Assembly (NCBI GenBank): GCA_003254905.1
Contig: QANU01016478.1
Span: forward strand, 799,977 to 863,976
Origin: Nissolia schottii
Lineage: Eukaryota; Streptophyta; Magnoliopsida; Fabales; Fabaceae
Length of the DNA: 64,000 nucleotides
Direction: 5' to 3'
Part shown: one piece after another, positions 1 to 13,200 of the stretch
How positions within the stretch are numbered: position 1 is the first letter of the stretch
How the letters are laid out: every line of letters begins with the position of its first letter
The notes under the pieces: model-generated
Database searches by the model: none
The model's input: only the letters and a program-made list of their open reading frames with translations
What the model was told of the DNA's origin: nothing
Translations under genes and position numbers: made by a program

Positions 1-666
1 NNNNNNNNNNNNNNNNNNNNNNNNNNNNNNNNNNNNNNNNNNNNNNNNNNNNNNNNNNNNNNNNNNNNNNNNNNNNNNNNNNNNNNNNNNNNNNNNNNNN
101 NNNNNNNNNNNNNNNNNNNNNNNNNNNNNNNNNNNNNNNNNNNNNNNNNNNNNNNNNNNNNNNNNNNNNNNNNNNNNNNNNNNNNNNNNNNNNNNNNNNN
201 NNNNNNNNNNNNNNNNNNNNNNNNNNNNNNNNNNNNNNNNNNNNNNNNNNNNNNNNNNNNNNNNNNNNNNNNNNNNNNNNNNNNNNNNNNNNNNNNNNNN
301 NNNNNNNNNNNNNNNNNNNNNNNNNNNNNNNNNNNNNNNNNNNNNNNNNNNNNNNNNNNNNNNNNNNNNNNNNNNNNNNNNNNNNNNNNNNNNNNNNNNN
401 NNNNNNNNNNNNNNNNNNNNNNNNNNNNNNNNNNNNNNNNNNNNNNNNNNNNNNNNNNNNNNNNNNNNNNNNNNNNNNNNNNNNNNNNNNNNNNNNNNNN
501 NNNNNNNNNNNNNNNNNNNNNNNNNNNNNNNNNNNNNNNNNNNNNNNNNNNNNNNNNNNNNNNNNNNNNNNNNNNNNNNNNNNNNNNNNNNNNNNNNNNN
601 NNNNNNNNNNNNNNNNNNNNNNNNNNNNNNNNNNNNNNNNNNNNNNNNNNNNNNNNNNNNNNNNNN
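1..666. other. assembly gap (run of N)
   Basis: All bases are N. The first real bases, from 667, are an (AT)n run, so the gap was probably caused by a simple repeat. Confidence 0.99.
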
Positions 667-1548
667 ATATATATATATATATTATTAAGCATATGTGCAA
701 CAGCTAAATATTCCATAAGGCAATAACTTATCCCCAATTCCCTAACTGTGAATAACGCATATCAAAGTCCAGCAGCTACTTGGTCAACCACAGATTTGAT
801 CCTCTCTCCTGAATGTCAATTTACGATTGTGAAGGTGACATCTGGAGATGCTCGGTTAAATTATAAATATAAATACTTAAAAAAAAAATATCTTGCACTT
901 ACGTAATATAATAAAAATGTCACACCCTTATAATTAAAAAAAAGTTTTATCTTCGCTCAATCTCTAACCGTTGTAAACCTCTCTTACCGTACAAAAATGA
1001 GTAAAAAAATAAATAATTTCCTATTCATTTTACTCCCTAAAGCACTAAAGTATAAACATAAAAATGTTTCCACCTCACATCATTTTCAATTTTTCATTTG
1101 ACGTTAGAAAGAAGACAAGTTTAGGTTGCCACAATCTGTCAATCTCAGTTCACAAAACTAATGGTTTTAACAATAAACATAATGCGACGGATGCCGAACT
1201 GTCACATAACCTTGATATTTTATGTCAGCGTCACTAAGAGGAAGGAGCCAGTGCGCAAAATATCGCATTAAAGAAAATGTAAAAAATGTAGGTTTGGTGA
1301 AAAAAGAGCAGCTAGAGTAGTTAGGAATAAAGCTCGATATCAAAGGTGAAGGAAAAAAAGAAAATCTGATGTTTATCATTGCTTTATTATCAATCTGAGA
1401 TGATCCAAAGACTGAAAATAACATCTGAAGAAAATTACGTATAGCTAACTTAGGTGATAATGAATGTAGGAACCTATATCAGGGCTGATTTTCCAGCACT
1501 CAATTGGCAAAATCTTCCAATCTTGTAAGGGCACGTTCAAATTTGGCA
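667..1548. other. AT-rich intergenic DNA downstream of ERD7
   Basis: It starts with a short (AT)n microsatellite and is AT-rich throughout. No coding pattern, splice-consistent exon or terminal repeat was seen on either strand. It lies beyond the ERD7 3' end and outside the duplicated unit, whose similarity begins at about 1549. Confidence 0.6.
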
Positions 1549-1928
1549 GTACCTAAAAGTAAGCAGCACAATATTCCTCGTTCTACACAAAGTGAAAGTG
1601 ATATGTTATTATAAGCGCACTTGGGAAACAGCTGAAGCCAGCAAAGAACACACGTCATGGACTCGTGGAGACCAGAATCACAAGTGAAAGAAATGCACTA
1701 ATTTCCAACATTCATCACTAAACATAGTGAAGTTCTTGTCACGCTACCAATAAATACAATAGCCACACTAACTCATATACACGAGCACACTAACAACAAC
1801 GGCAACAGATCATGTGCCAATGTTCCCATCTTTTCTAAAAGGTGGGTAATGGAAAGCCCAAAGCAGATTTAAATCCTTCGATGGCCAAAACACAACTCAA
1901 AAATAAATTGAACAACTCATGCCATAAA

Positions 1929-3444
1929 TTACTTGGAGTTTTTAGCCTTAAATTCAGAAGCTACAGCTGCAGCACCAGATTTGGCCAGGGAAGTTGGTTT
2001 GAGAGCACTCTTAGGGTTAAGAGCCTTCCTAATCTTAAAAGCAGCCCATGCAGTACCAAAAGCATGACCAGCAGCACTAAGCCCTTCACTTGTTGCCTCA
2101 GCAGCTTGTTCACCATATCTGCAGCATAGAAATTGCCAAATTCAACCCCGAACTGTTAGAGAAGCACAATAGCATTCAACCCACCTTATGTTGTATGCCT
2201 AAATTCTCAAAGTATTTCATGGAAAATGAGACTCAAAAAATTTCCTAAGTGGATTTCATTACCCAGAGCATTAAGTTGTAAGAGAAAGTTTAGTAGGGCT
2301 TACACTAGGAAGGAAACCAAGAAAATAATTTCCACAACTAGTTCCCTTATAACAATACACCAAAATACAGTTCATTCAAAGGAAGTGTGCGGTAAGGTGA
2401 AGCTTCCCTCAATACCTTTCGAGACTCAAATCCCCTGCTCCCAGAACCATCATCCAAATAAAAACGAAAAATCTTACACCTCTCTCTTAATTGAGTCTTA
2501 GTTTGCATGACATCATCGGGATATAGTAATAGTATACTACTCTGTTTCTTGGGTGTCACCCAGATTAAATTTTTAATACTCACACTCAACATGTGTACTT
2601 AATGCAGGTATTTATGTACCAGTGTGAAATTGCTGGTGTACCACATGCCCCCATAAGATCATCACAGTAGAAAAGCCAGAGAGCATGGACTTTTAATTAA
2701 TAGTTTAGGAAAATACAGATCATACTATCACCAGATCAAATCACTAAGGTATAGGTATTTTATGCTCTATATACATCTAATGAGCTTACTTGTGATTGAT
2801 AAGCTCAGTTGTCACAGTGGATGATGTTGACATTACATTTCTTCCAGCTACTTCGACAGCATCACACACTTTACCTGTTTAAAAGAAAATGAACACACAA
2901 AACAGTATGCAAATTAGAAAATTCAAACTTTTCCAGGGCAGATTTATCATGTAAAAAGTAGCAGTATAATAATTAGCTTGGTAGACTAAGAAGTGCCAAC
3001 AGAACAATGGTCAATTGATCTTAAGACCCCAAATATAAGAATTGACGGCCAAATGAATACAAAATGAGTACAAACTGATTTTGGACAAGGCCAAAGGCCC
3101 GAACAATATTTATGTGAACAAAGCAAGGAGGTTGGATGAAAAGCAAATTGTTTGAGTGGCTAAATTTCATGCCTGATAAAAGTTGTATCAAAAGTCACAT
3201 AATCTTAGTGACTCTGATCTAACAATTCACCATTACAGAAAAGAACACCAGCATTCTCAAAACTCCAAATAGTTCACTAAGTTCACACATCTCCATAATA
3301 ATGTTATAGATCTTATTATTGCAAAATAACTTCAAACTACTGATAAAGGAATGACAGAACAAGTGCACATGAATCAGCTGCGTGAAAGTCCAATGACATG
3401 ATCCTCAGATGGATGTATGTACGTACCACCCTTTCATGTACATA

Positions 3445-3489
<45 letters not shown>

Positions 3490-5854
3490 ATATGTATATA
3501 TATGTATATGTATATATGTGCCTGCATGTATATGAACGAGTAAATGGGTCTGCACTTAAATAGTCTTCAATCTTAGGCTAAATTTCAGAACTATTATAGG
3601 ACATAAAAGAGCAACTTAATACAACACTTCAAAAATAGAAATTTCATTAGATAACAAGTACAGTATTAAGTGTAAAAAATAAAAAATAAAAAAAATAATA
3701 AGCCACCAATTATCTTGCACCCTGGACCAAACAGATTGTAACATTTAGCAAAACGATCAACTTTAAAAATTTGACAAAAAGATCAACTTTAAAAAGACAC
3801 ACCCAGAACTAAGTAAAGTTTCTCTGTTTAAAAGTAAAACACTTCTATTGTGCTCAATGCAACAGAGGAAAAAACAAACTAGTTAAGCAAGGCATCCTAT
3901 TTCCAACTCATTCATTCTCTGTTCTATAACCATAAAGGTATAACTCAATAAGCATGCTTAAACAAAGATGGGCCAGATCAAACACATACAAGGCATTGTT
4001 TTCAAATCCGACATAAACTTGTTCAATTCTAAAGTCAGCATGAGCAACGAATGAAAACCTTTTTTATTGGAAAGATAGCAAAGTGAAACAGAAAAATTGA
4101 TTACGAAGCCACCACACTGAAAGTATAAACTTTCAATCCCACAAAAGAAAATTCTAAATAAACTAGAAGGCCAGTTATCTCATTTCTTTTATTTGTCAAA
4201 AGAAGACAGGGGGCTATCTACTTCTTCATTTCTTCCGTTTTAGGTAGATATTTCATATTTGGCTATCCGTTAGAACTTGGAACTACATTTCACTGATTTA
4301 AGTGGTGCATGTTAATAAGCAACTTCAAATACAAGGAAAACAATATAACAGACGTACTGAATCCATCCAATGATGCAAGCACAACTTCCCCTGGGAGAAG
4401 GCTGAAGAATTTCTTTCCCACTTTTGAGTTTACCAGCGAACTAGTGAAAAATCCAGAGACTTTCAGGACCCCAGAGAGGACGGCATTTGCTACTTTCTCT
4501 GTCATTTTAGTCACTCTCTTAGCCCTTAAAAAAAAGATGAAAACAAAAAGGTCAAAGCGTCAGATTATAGATAACAGCACAAACTGACAACAAAACAAAC
4601 GAGAGATGATTATAAACAGACAGCAAACAATACAAAAAGGGGGCGTAACAACAGTAAAAGAGGGAGAGCAGTTAGTTTTAGCTAAATTATTCTTTTGATA
4701 AACAATAAAATAATGTCAAATTAGGATCATTAAAATGCCATATTTATGTATTTACCCCTCATTAAAATGTTTGGGGGATTAAAATTAAATCCTAATACTA
4801 TTTTAAGTAGTAACGTATAGTAACAAAAGACTGAAAAAAATGCAACTTTAAGCACAGACAGAACAATATTATACAGAGAGCAGAGCCCAACAAACCTTCT
4901 AATACGCTTCAAGGTATCAGGGTTAACCTGAGCTTGCTCCCCAGGACTCATCTTCCTCTTCATAACCTGGTTCCCCCATTTCAGCCTCTCCACCGTCACG
5001 TCGCCGCACCACAGAATCCCCTTGATCACGTGCCCCGATCCAGCAGCGATCATCCTCGCCGCGGTCCCACTGTAATCCTGTACATTGGGCGCTAACGTGG
5101 TCCAATACGCAGCGCTTCGCTCCTCCAACAACTCCTTCTTCTTCGCCGAATTCAAATCGCTAGGCGAAGTCTCCTTCGCCACAGAACCATCTAGAAACTC
5201 CCCTTCCTTCTTCGCGCTCTCCGAAACCCTCTGCACCGAGAAATTGCTGCAGTTTTGCAAGATCGCGTCCAGCTCCTTCAGCAAACCCTCTTGCCCCTTC
5301 GACGCGATCGTCAACCCGTAGCTCAACAGATCCGAACCGCTTTCAACTTTCCGGCGACGATCCTCCTCCTCTTCGTCGGAATCGGAGCCGATGGGGGCGC
5401 GGAAGGAGAAGAAGTAGTGCGAGTCGTCGACCTTGACGGCGGTCTCGTCCCTGGCAAGCGGCCATTGGACCTCGTCGGCGACGCGGGCGTAGACTGCGAC
5501 GGCGCTGTCGCCCTGCCGCAGGCGGATGACGGAGAAGTCGCCGCACGCGAGCTCGACGCTGTATTCCCTGTCGATGAGGTTGAGGATAGCGCCGGGGATC
5601 CTGATGAGGACCTCTTCGGTGGCCGGCGGCGGAGCAGACGCCGGAAAACGGGGAGTGCTGCTTCCGCCGTTGGTGGCGGCATAGTTTTCGGGGAAGAGGT
5701 TTTCAACAAGGTCGTTGACGTCGATGGAAGGGTAAAGGTTGGGTTGAGAAGGGGAAGAGAGATTGGAGTCGCGGAAAGAAGAGGGAGCGTCGGGGTTCGA
5801 TTGGATGACTTCTGGGTAGAGGGAATTTTTCCGATTAGGGTTTTGGGTAGCCAT
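1929..5854 (-). CDS. ERD7: ERD7-type senescence/dehydration-associated protein
   Basis: Four exons join in frame to 466 aa: 4896-5854, 4358-4524, 2790-2874 and 1929-2118, all with GT..AG introns. Residues 1-80 are Ser/Pro-rich and probably disordered. Residues 81-155 form a conserved N-terminal module ([14 protein letters not shown] onward) with a following acidic run near 158-165. The senescence domain spans about 264-450 ([20 protein letters not shown], then the exon 2 block through SGFFTSS). The start is the ATG at 5854 (MATQNP); reading further upstream only adds low-quality sequence across the promoter. Arabidopsis ERD7 (At2g17840) is induced by drought and cold and is reported to bind membrane lipids, so a role in stress membrane remodelling is inferred by homology. 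The 3' exons also occur as a broken copy at 8085-9081. Length is normal and no defect was seen. Confidence 0.9.
3449..3485. repeat. (AT)n microsatellite in ERD7 intron 2
   Basis: About 37 bp of alternating AT lies inside the 1.48-kb intron 2. The duplicated copy near 9650 has only a few scattered TATG/ATAT units at the matching place, so the run expanded, or shrank in the copy, after duplication. Confidence 0.9.
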
Positions 5855-6774
5855 TGATGAATAGTTTGAAATCGAAGGTTGAGACTCTCTGCACCTTCGC
5901 GGGTTCACACTGTTGTCGAAAGTCAGGATTTTTTTTTTTTGGGAGGGAAGAAGAGGGACCAATCGGGAAGGGACGCGTGGCGTGAGAAACAATTCTGACT
6001 TCCTCTTAAAGCTTCCCGCGCGAATACCGGTATGAACTTATTTCTTTTCTTTTTTTCATTGGAATTTGCATTTTTCGAAAAAATATATATATATTTTAAA
6101 ATAAAACCTCACACGAAACTAGGAATTCGAGATGGTTTACCGCAATCCTGTGAAGTATATATTTTTCTCAAAATTGAGAAGAAACATTAAATAAGATAAT
6201 ATTATAAATTTTTGTTATCAATTATATCAATCTTATGAGTTAAAATCAATTTTTTTTTTATTTCATGGAGCACAAAAGTAATACTAGACCGTGAACAATT
6301 GCAAGGGATTTTGGCATAGAGCATGTTCATCCCAATTGTAATATAAGATCTAGATTGGTTATATTAAAATGAACAGGAGTGTTGCTTAGATCGACAAATT
6401 TCATGTTCATTTTTTTTGAATTATCAATTGAAACATCTTCATTAGATAGATCGAGTCTCTACTATTTATGAAAACCATGAGTGAGTAGTGGAGTTAAAAG
6501 AAATTTAAATAGTGATAAATTGTTGAGAACATTTCGCTCATGTCCATTTTCCTAACATGAAAGTTGAAATGACATGATTTGTGGACAAAATTATAGTGAC
6601 ATTGTGTAAAAAATTGGTAAAATTTTGTCACAACTAGTTTGGTCATGTTTGGAAAAAAAAACTCATAGAAATTCACTAGAAAAAGGTTAGATGAATGGCA
6701 GTTCGATAACTAAAGTTAAATGGTGACCAAGAAAAATTAAATAGAAAACCATTAAAAATTAGATTCTAATGTTT
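5855..6774. other. ERD7 upstream region and AT-rich intergenic DNA
   Basis: The first 150 bp upstream of the ERD7 ATG contain GC-rich patches (a CACGCCACGCG stretch on the minus strand near 5975) that could belong to a promoter. The rest is AT-rich with no coding or repeat structure that I can name. Similarity to the alpha-mannosidase 3' region begins at about 6775. Confidence 0.5.
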
Positions 6775-7426
6775 GATTATAGATATGGTTACCATAAAAC
6801 AATATAGTGTCGTAAACTCGACATAGCGGAACAAATTTTTATTATTGTTGTATATAATTTCTTAAGTGGAACGAAAAAAAGTGGTTTACATGCTAGTATT
6901 TTCAAGATTATTTGAACAGTATACTTTATGAATAATTCAATTTACGATTTTGATTGTATAATTTACTGACATAAGATTTTGATTTTACAATCAGAAAGGA
7001 AATGTGGAAATTAATAGAGGAACATGAATTTATATGGCAATAAGCCCTTAACAGTCAAGATGAGAGAGTTAACTGAATGCATTATTTCAACATTCAACAG
7101 GAAAGTCCGTGTTTCCATGGGATCAAGCTCAACAGTAAGATCAAAACTGTAGACAGGGCCACCACTAATTACTTGAGGTTGTTGCCCTTTGTCCCCTTCA
7201 ACCTTCCATGTCTTCTTCGTATTTGACTTTCCTTGGTTAGCTGATTACATTTACAAAAAATAACACGGTAATAGAAAGATAGTAAACATGATTCATGAAG
7301 ATTATGATGATGATACTTGTTATAATACCTCAGAGATGTGCCAAACGGAGAAGCACACACTTCCATCATCCAATTCCTACAACAAACTATATAGATAAAA
7401 GAGTGTGCTACAAGAGTACTTTAGCC
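6775..7426 (-). pseudogene. alpha-mannosidase 3'-end fragment (duplicate)
   Basis: This stretch matches 15820-17175, the 3' end and downstream flank of the intact alpha-mannosidase gene. It carries a copy of exon 27 (about 7329-7376) and the last part of exon 29 (about 7085-7230). Exon 28, the 5' part of exon 29 and the introns between are missing. The deletion joins AGCTGAT to TACAT, and both parental sites contain GAT, which suggests a microhomology deletion. Nothing upstream of exon 27 is present, so no enzyme can be made. It is the right-hand end of the first unit of a tandem duplication. Confidence 0.85.
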
Positions 7427-9831
7427 GTACCTAAAAGTAAGTAGCGCAATATTCCCCGTTCCCCACAAAGTGAAAGTGATACCCATGTTCTTATAAGCGC
7501 ACTTAGAAACAGCTGATGCCCAGCATAGAACACACGTCATGGACTCATGGAAACCAGAATCACAAGTGAGAGAAATTAACTAATTTCCAACATTCATCAC
7601 CAAGTAAACCTTTAAATTCGTTCCTAAAATTGCCAGCATCAATCAAGTTCATTCCCAAGCTATGGAAAATATCAAATTTGTCCATGAATTTGCCAAAAGC
7701 CAATCAAATTAGTCCTTCAACGCCAATCAAATTAATCTCTCTCAGAGATTAATTTGATCAATTTTTAGCAACCTTGGAGACAAATTTGATACTTTGCATA
7801 GCGGAGAGACGAACTTGATTGATACAGTCAACTTTGGAGACAAATTTAAAGATTTACTCTTCATCACTGTACATAGTGAACCTCTTGTCACGCTAGCAAT
7901 AAATACAATAGCCACACACACATACATGAACACAATAACAATAAGACTACAACAACTGCAGCAGATCGTGTGCTGATTTTCCCACCTTTTCTAAGAGAAA
8001 AAAGTGGGGTAGGGTAATGGAAAGCTGAAAGCATATTTAGATCGTTGGATGGCCAAAACTAAACTGAACAAATCTTGCCATAAATTACTTGGACTTTTTA
8101 CCCTAAAATTCAGAAGATGCAGCTTTAGCACCAGATTTGGCAAGGGTTGCAGGTTAAAGAGAACTCTTAGGGTTAGGAGCCTTCCTAATCTTAAAAGCAG
8201 CCCATGCAGTACCAAAAGCATGACCAGCAGCACTAAGCCCTTGTTCACCATATCTGCAGCATAGAAATTCCGAAATTCAATCCCGAACTGTTAGAGAATC
8301 ACAATGGCATTCAACCCACCCTATGTTGTATGCCTAAATCCTCGAGGCAAGTCATGGAAAATGAAATTCAATAAATTACCAAAGTGACATTATCCACAAC
8401 ATTAAGTTGTAAGAGAAAGTTAGGGCTAACATCAGGAAGGAAACCAAGAAAAGAATTTCTGCAACTAGTTCAGTTATATCAATACACCAAGATGCAATTT
8501 GTATATTTTTTAGCTTTGGTAGTTTCTGTTGCTGGTAATTCATTCATAAAATGTGTGTGGTAAGGTGAAGCTTCCCCCAATAACTTTGGGGATTCAAATC
8601 CCCAGTTCCCAGTACCGTCTTCCAAATCAACCAAAAAATCATACACTTACTCTCTTAATTGAGACTTAGTTTGGTTTGGATGGAGTTATTGGGATATAGT
8701 ATACTTGTGAATTCAAGATCTCTGTTTCTCAGGAATCACCCAGATTAAAATTTTAATACCCATCATACTAATATAAACATGTGGATCTTGAACCCTGGGT
8801 ACTTAATGCAGGTATTTACAGATCAGTGTGAAATTACTGGTGTACCACATGCCCCCATAAGATCATCACGGTAGGAAAGCCAGAAAGCATGAACTTTTGA
8901 TTAATAGTTTAGGAAAATACAGATCATACTATCACCAGATCAAATCACTAATGTATAGGTATTTTGAGCTCTATATATACGTGTAATGAACTTTACCTAT
9001 GATTAACAAGCTCAGTTGTCACAGTGGATGATGTTGACATTACATTTTTTCCAGCTACTTCAACAGCATCACACACTTTACCTGTTTAAAAGAAATGAAC
9101 CCACAAAACAGTAAGTAAATTAGAAAATTCAAACTTTTCCAGGGCAGATTCATCATGTAAAATGTAGCAGTATAATAATAATTAACTTGGTAGATTAAGA
9201 AGCACCAACAGAACCATGGTCAATTGATCTTAAGACCCAAAATATAAGAATTGACGGCCGAATGAATATACAATGAGTAGAGGCTGATTTTGGAAGAGGC
9301 TAAAGGGCTGAACAATATTTACATGAACAAATCAAGGAGGTTCGTAGAAAAGCAAATTGTTTTGAGGGACTAAATTTGATGCCTGATAACAGTCATATCT
9401 AAAGACACATAATCTTCGTGACTCTGATTTAACAATTCACCATCACAGACAAGAAAACCAGCATTCTCGAACTCCAAATAGTTCAATAAGTTTACATATC
9501 TCCATAATAGTGTTATGGATCTTATTATTGCAAAATAACTTCAAACTACAGATAAAGGAATGACAGAACAAGTGCACATGAATCAGCTGGTGAAAATCCA
9601 ACGACATGATCCTCGGATGGATGTACGTACCATCCTTTCAAGTACGTATGTATGTATATATGCATGTATATGAATGAGTAATTGGGTCTGCACTTAAATA
9701 GTCTCCAATGTTAGGCTAAATTTCAGAACTATTATAGAACATAAAGAGCAACTAAATGCAACATTTCATAAATAGAAATTTCCTTAGATAACAAATGCAG
9801 TGTTAAGTGTAAAAATTAAAAATAAAATAAG
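7427..9831 (-). pseudogene. ERD7 3'-end duplicate, broken
   Basis: The segment aligns along its length with 1549-3700, the 3' half of ERD7. Exon 3 is intact with splice sites (8997-9081). Exon 4 (8085-8253) lacks 21 bp relative to the parent; the deletion is flanked by CTT repeats and removes seven residues in frame. A premature TAA follows at 8154-8156 and another in-frame stop lies nearer the original stop at 8085. Exons 1 and 2 are gone: similarity stops at 9831, where retrotransposon sequence begins. It therefore has neither promoter nor start codon. Confidence 0.88.
7601..7859. mobile_element. 259-bp MITE with 8-bp target duplication
   Basis: The paralogous site near 1705-1730 lacks this DNA and so serves as the empty site. 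Direct repeats TTCATCAC flank it at 7593-7600 and 7860-7867. The ends are inverted repeats (AGTAAACCTTTAAATTCGT against AGTAAATCTTTAAATTTGTC read on the other strand). A perfect 15-bp-arm hairpin sits near the middle (about 7725-7757, ATCAAATTAATCTCT and its complement). An 8-bp duplication fits the hAT superfamily. There is no coding capacity. Confidence 0.8.
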
Positions 9832-9835
9832 GGTT

Positions 9836-10223
9836 TGGCAACAAGTGCCAAGGGCACTGTGATGGCACCAAATAGTAATCTAAGAAATAATACCCGATTA
9901 AGTGAATTGTTATTGGTGTAGAAAGAAAATAAGGATTAGTGATAATGGTGGTAGCTCTTCGAGAGGCCGCCTTCTCTTCTAATTGAGATTCAATCTAATC
10001 TTCCGGATGACCCGCTCAGTGCATCTTGCTCAACCCTAAATCCACCAATCTTGCCTCATTAATTATGTGGAATTACTAATCTGTCCTCCTCTTAGTGTGC
10101 ACCTTATCATAAGAGGATTTCTTTTTAATCTTAGGTGTACTACTATGGACCTCTTCACTTATCCCTACCGGTGGGCTATTCTCATCAATAATAACATTGG
10201 GCTCAGGCCTTATGGCCGTGACA
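9836..10223 (-). repeat. 3' LTR of a chromovirus-type Ty3 retrotransposon
   Basis: Read on the minus strand it starts TGTCACGGCC directly after a purine tract (GAAGGGGGGTAAT) that follows the polyprotein stop, and ends in TTGCCA. The outer edge coincides with the point where similarity to the ERD7 unit ends (9831). No matching 5' LTR was found on the other side, so the element is truncated. Confidence 0.65.
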
Positions 10224-13200
10224 ATTACCCCCCTTCAAAATCCACCTTGTCCTCAAGGTGGAGCTTAGGAAACAACTAGATGATCTCGGTTGTCTTCTCC
10301 CAAGAGTTCTCGAATGCAGGCAAGCCTTTTCACTTGATCAAAACTTCCTTCTTGCCCAATGTGTTGGATCTGACAGCCAAAACATCCTCAGGAAGCACCT
10401 TCAACTCCCAATCGGAAGTCGACTCAGCTGGTAAATGGTTGAACAACCACTCCTTGAGCTACACACTTCTTCAAGAGCAATACATGAAAAACAGGATGAA
10501 GTCGTGATTCTAGTGGGAATAGCAAATGATAAGCCACAAAACCAATCTTCTCAGTGATCTCGAAGGGCCCATAAAATCGGGGTCTCAGTTTCTGATTGGT
10601 GTTGATGGCTAATGAGCAAAGTCGATACAGTTGAATCTTAAGATAGACTTTCTCTCCCACCACAAAGGAGAGATCCCTGCGCTTCATATTTGCAAACTTC
10701 TTCTACCATTGTTGAGCTTTTTCTAACTGATACTTCAATTCAACTAACATTTGATCTCATGCTTCCATCAGCTTCTGAATCTCAGCCATGGTCGATTCCC
10801 TTTCTCCTCTAAACAAAGTAGGAGGGTCTCGACCATATAGAGCTTTGAATGGGGTAGTCTTAGAAGACTCTTGATAGTTGGTATTGTACCAATACTCAGC
10901 CCAAGGGGGTCAATAATGCTACTATTTGGGCTTGTTACTTGTAAAACAACGAAGATAAGTCTCTACGTACTTATTAACAGCTTCTCTTTGTCCATCTGCC
11001 TGGGGATGGTATGCGGAACTATGCTTCAACTTGGTGCCTGCCATGCGAAACAATTCAGACCAGAAGGTACTCAAGAATACCTTGTCCTTATCCGAGACAA
11101 TGGAGCTTGGAAAGCCATGTTAAAGCACTACTTCCCTTATGAAAGCGATGGCCACTTCTTTAGAGGTATATGGGTGGGTCAAGGGAATAAAATGAGCATA
11201 CTTTGTCAAGCGATCCACCACCACAAGAATGGAATCAAATCCCTTGGCCTTAGGTAGACCCTTTATGAAGTCCATCGTCACATCGGTCCATATTCCCTTC
11301 CCAACTCCTAATGAAACCTTGAATGTTCTTCCTCATTCCTTCCTAATAAATAGCCTCGAGATTTCCTTGAGAGTTTTGAGGAACCCCGCATGTCCTCCCA
11401 TGGCTGAAGCATGAAACTTTTGTAAAACATCAAGAATTTTAGTGGACTGTTTGGAAACCACTAATCGTCACTTGTAGAATAGCCTACCTTTTTTCAGTTC
11501 AAACCCAGGATGCTAGTCATTCCCTTGCACGAGGTCCAACATAACACCTCTCAATCATTCATCAGCATGTACCTCGGCTTCTAAATCAACCCAATCACAA
11601 AAAAAAAACACCGTATAAAGAGCTGAGTACTATAACTTCCTGGACAAAGCATCAGCCACCCTGTTCTCAATCCTTACCTTGTACCTGATCTCAAAATCGA
11701 AGCCTAACAACTTCGCCATCCACTTCTGGTAGTCTTCCCCCACAATTCTATGGTCCAAAAGGAATTCTAGACTCTTCTAGTCAATGTTGACGATGAAATA
11801 CTGTCCCAAAATATAATGTCACCACTTTTGAATAGCCAACACAATGGCCATAAGCTCCTTCTCATAAACAGACTTTGTTTGAGCCCTGTCAGATAATACC
11901 AGACTCATGTAGGCAATGGACTTGCCTTCTTGCATTAGGACTACTCCCAGTCCTTTCCCTAATCCATCCGTCTCTACCACAAATGTCTTCTCAAATGAAG
12001 GAACTGCCAACCCAGAGACCGTAGTCATAGTTGTCTCCAATTGTTAAAAATCCAACTATGCGGCTTCCCCTACACAAAATTATCCTTCTTGAGCAACTGA
12101 GTCAAGGGCCAAGTGATTTTCCCATAGTTTTTAACGAATCGTCAGTAGTACCCTGTCAGTCCCAGGAACCCTATCAGTCCCTTAAGATTAGTCGAGATTG
12201 GCCAATCTACCATATCTTTGAGTTTGGTAGGATTGGCTGCGACGCCATCATCTAAGATGATATGCCCCAAGTACTCCAACTAGGATTACGCAAAACAACA
12301 TTTCTTCTTATTCACACAAAGCTCATGTTGTTTTAACAGTTCAAATACCTTCCTCAAATGTACACATTGTGACCCCAATGTGGGACTATAAATCAGTATA
12401 TAATCAAAAAGTACAAGCACGAATCGACGCAAATGCAGCCGTAATACCGTGTTCATAAGGGCCTAGAAGATAGATAGAGCATTGGTTAAACCAAACAACA
12501 TTACCAAAAATTCATAGTGACCCTCATTTGTTCTGAAAGCGGTTTTCAGAATATCCCCATCCCTCATGAAAATTTGGCGGGATCCTGATTTCAAGTTTAA
12601 CTTGGTGAACATCTTAGCGTCCCCTAACTCATCCAACAGCTCATCAATGACAGGTATAAGGAACTTGTCAGGCATGGTAATTTTATTCAAGGCTCTGTAA
12701 TCGACGCAGAACCTCCAACCTCCATCTTTCTTCTTCACCAAAATCACTGGGCTAGAAAAATGGCTCATGTTGGGTATGATAATCCTTGATTGTAGCATCT
12801 AGTCAATAATTTTTTCCATCTCATTCTTCTGATAGTGTGGGTACCTGTACACCCGTAAGTGGGGAACCTCCGCTCCTTCCCGTAGGATAATAGTATGATC
12901 TTGCTCTTGAATGTGAGGTAGGCTATTCGGTGCCAGGAACAGATCATTAAACTTTCCAGCAACCCCTCCATCTCTATATTCTGTGTCAATGCATTCAGAT
13001 TCTGTTTTTCAAGTGTCATAGGGACCACCAAGAACCCCTCACCATCATCCCGGAGAGTCTTTAGAGCTTACTTCAATGAAGTCACCTATCGACAGAGCGT
13101 CGGATCTCCCAACAACTGTTGGCAGGCTCCATGTTCTTCCCAACTCATTGTCATTTCTCGGAAGTTTGTCTCAAATGTTCCTAGAGTCTCCATCCAGTCC

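Noticed and set aside
5255-5857. A 200-codon plus-strand open frame
   Set aside because: It is antisense to ERD7 exon 1, whose GC-rich codons leave the opposite strand open; composition is Gly/Val/Asp-rich without a domain.
5855-5992. Upstream extension of the ERD7 frame
   Set aside because: The extra residues are not family-like and would lie in the promoter or leader; the ATG at 5854 gives the expected MATQNP start.
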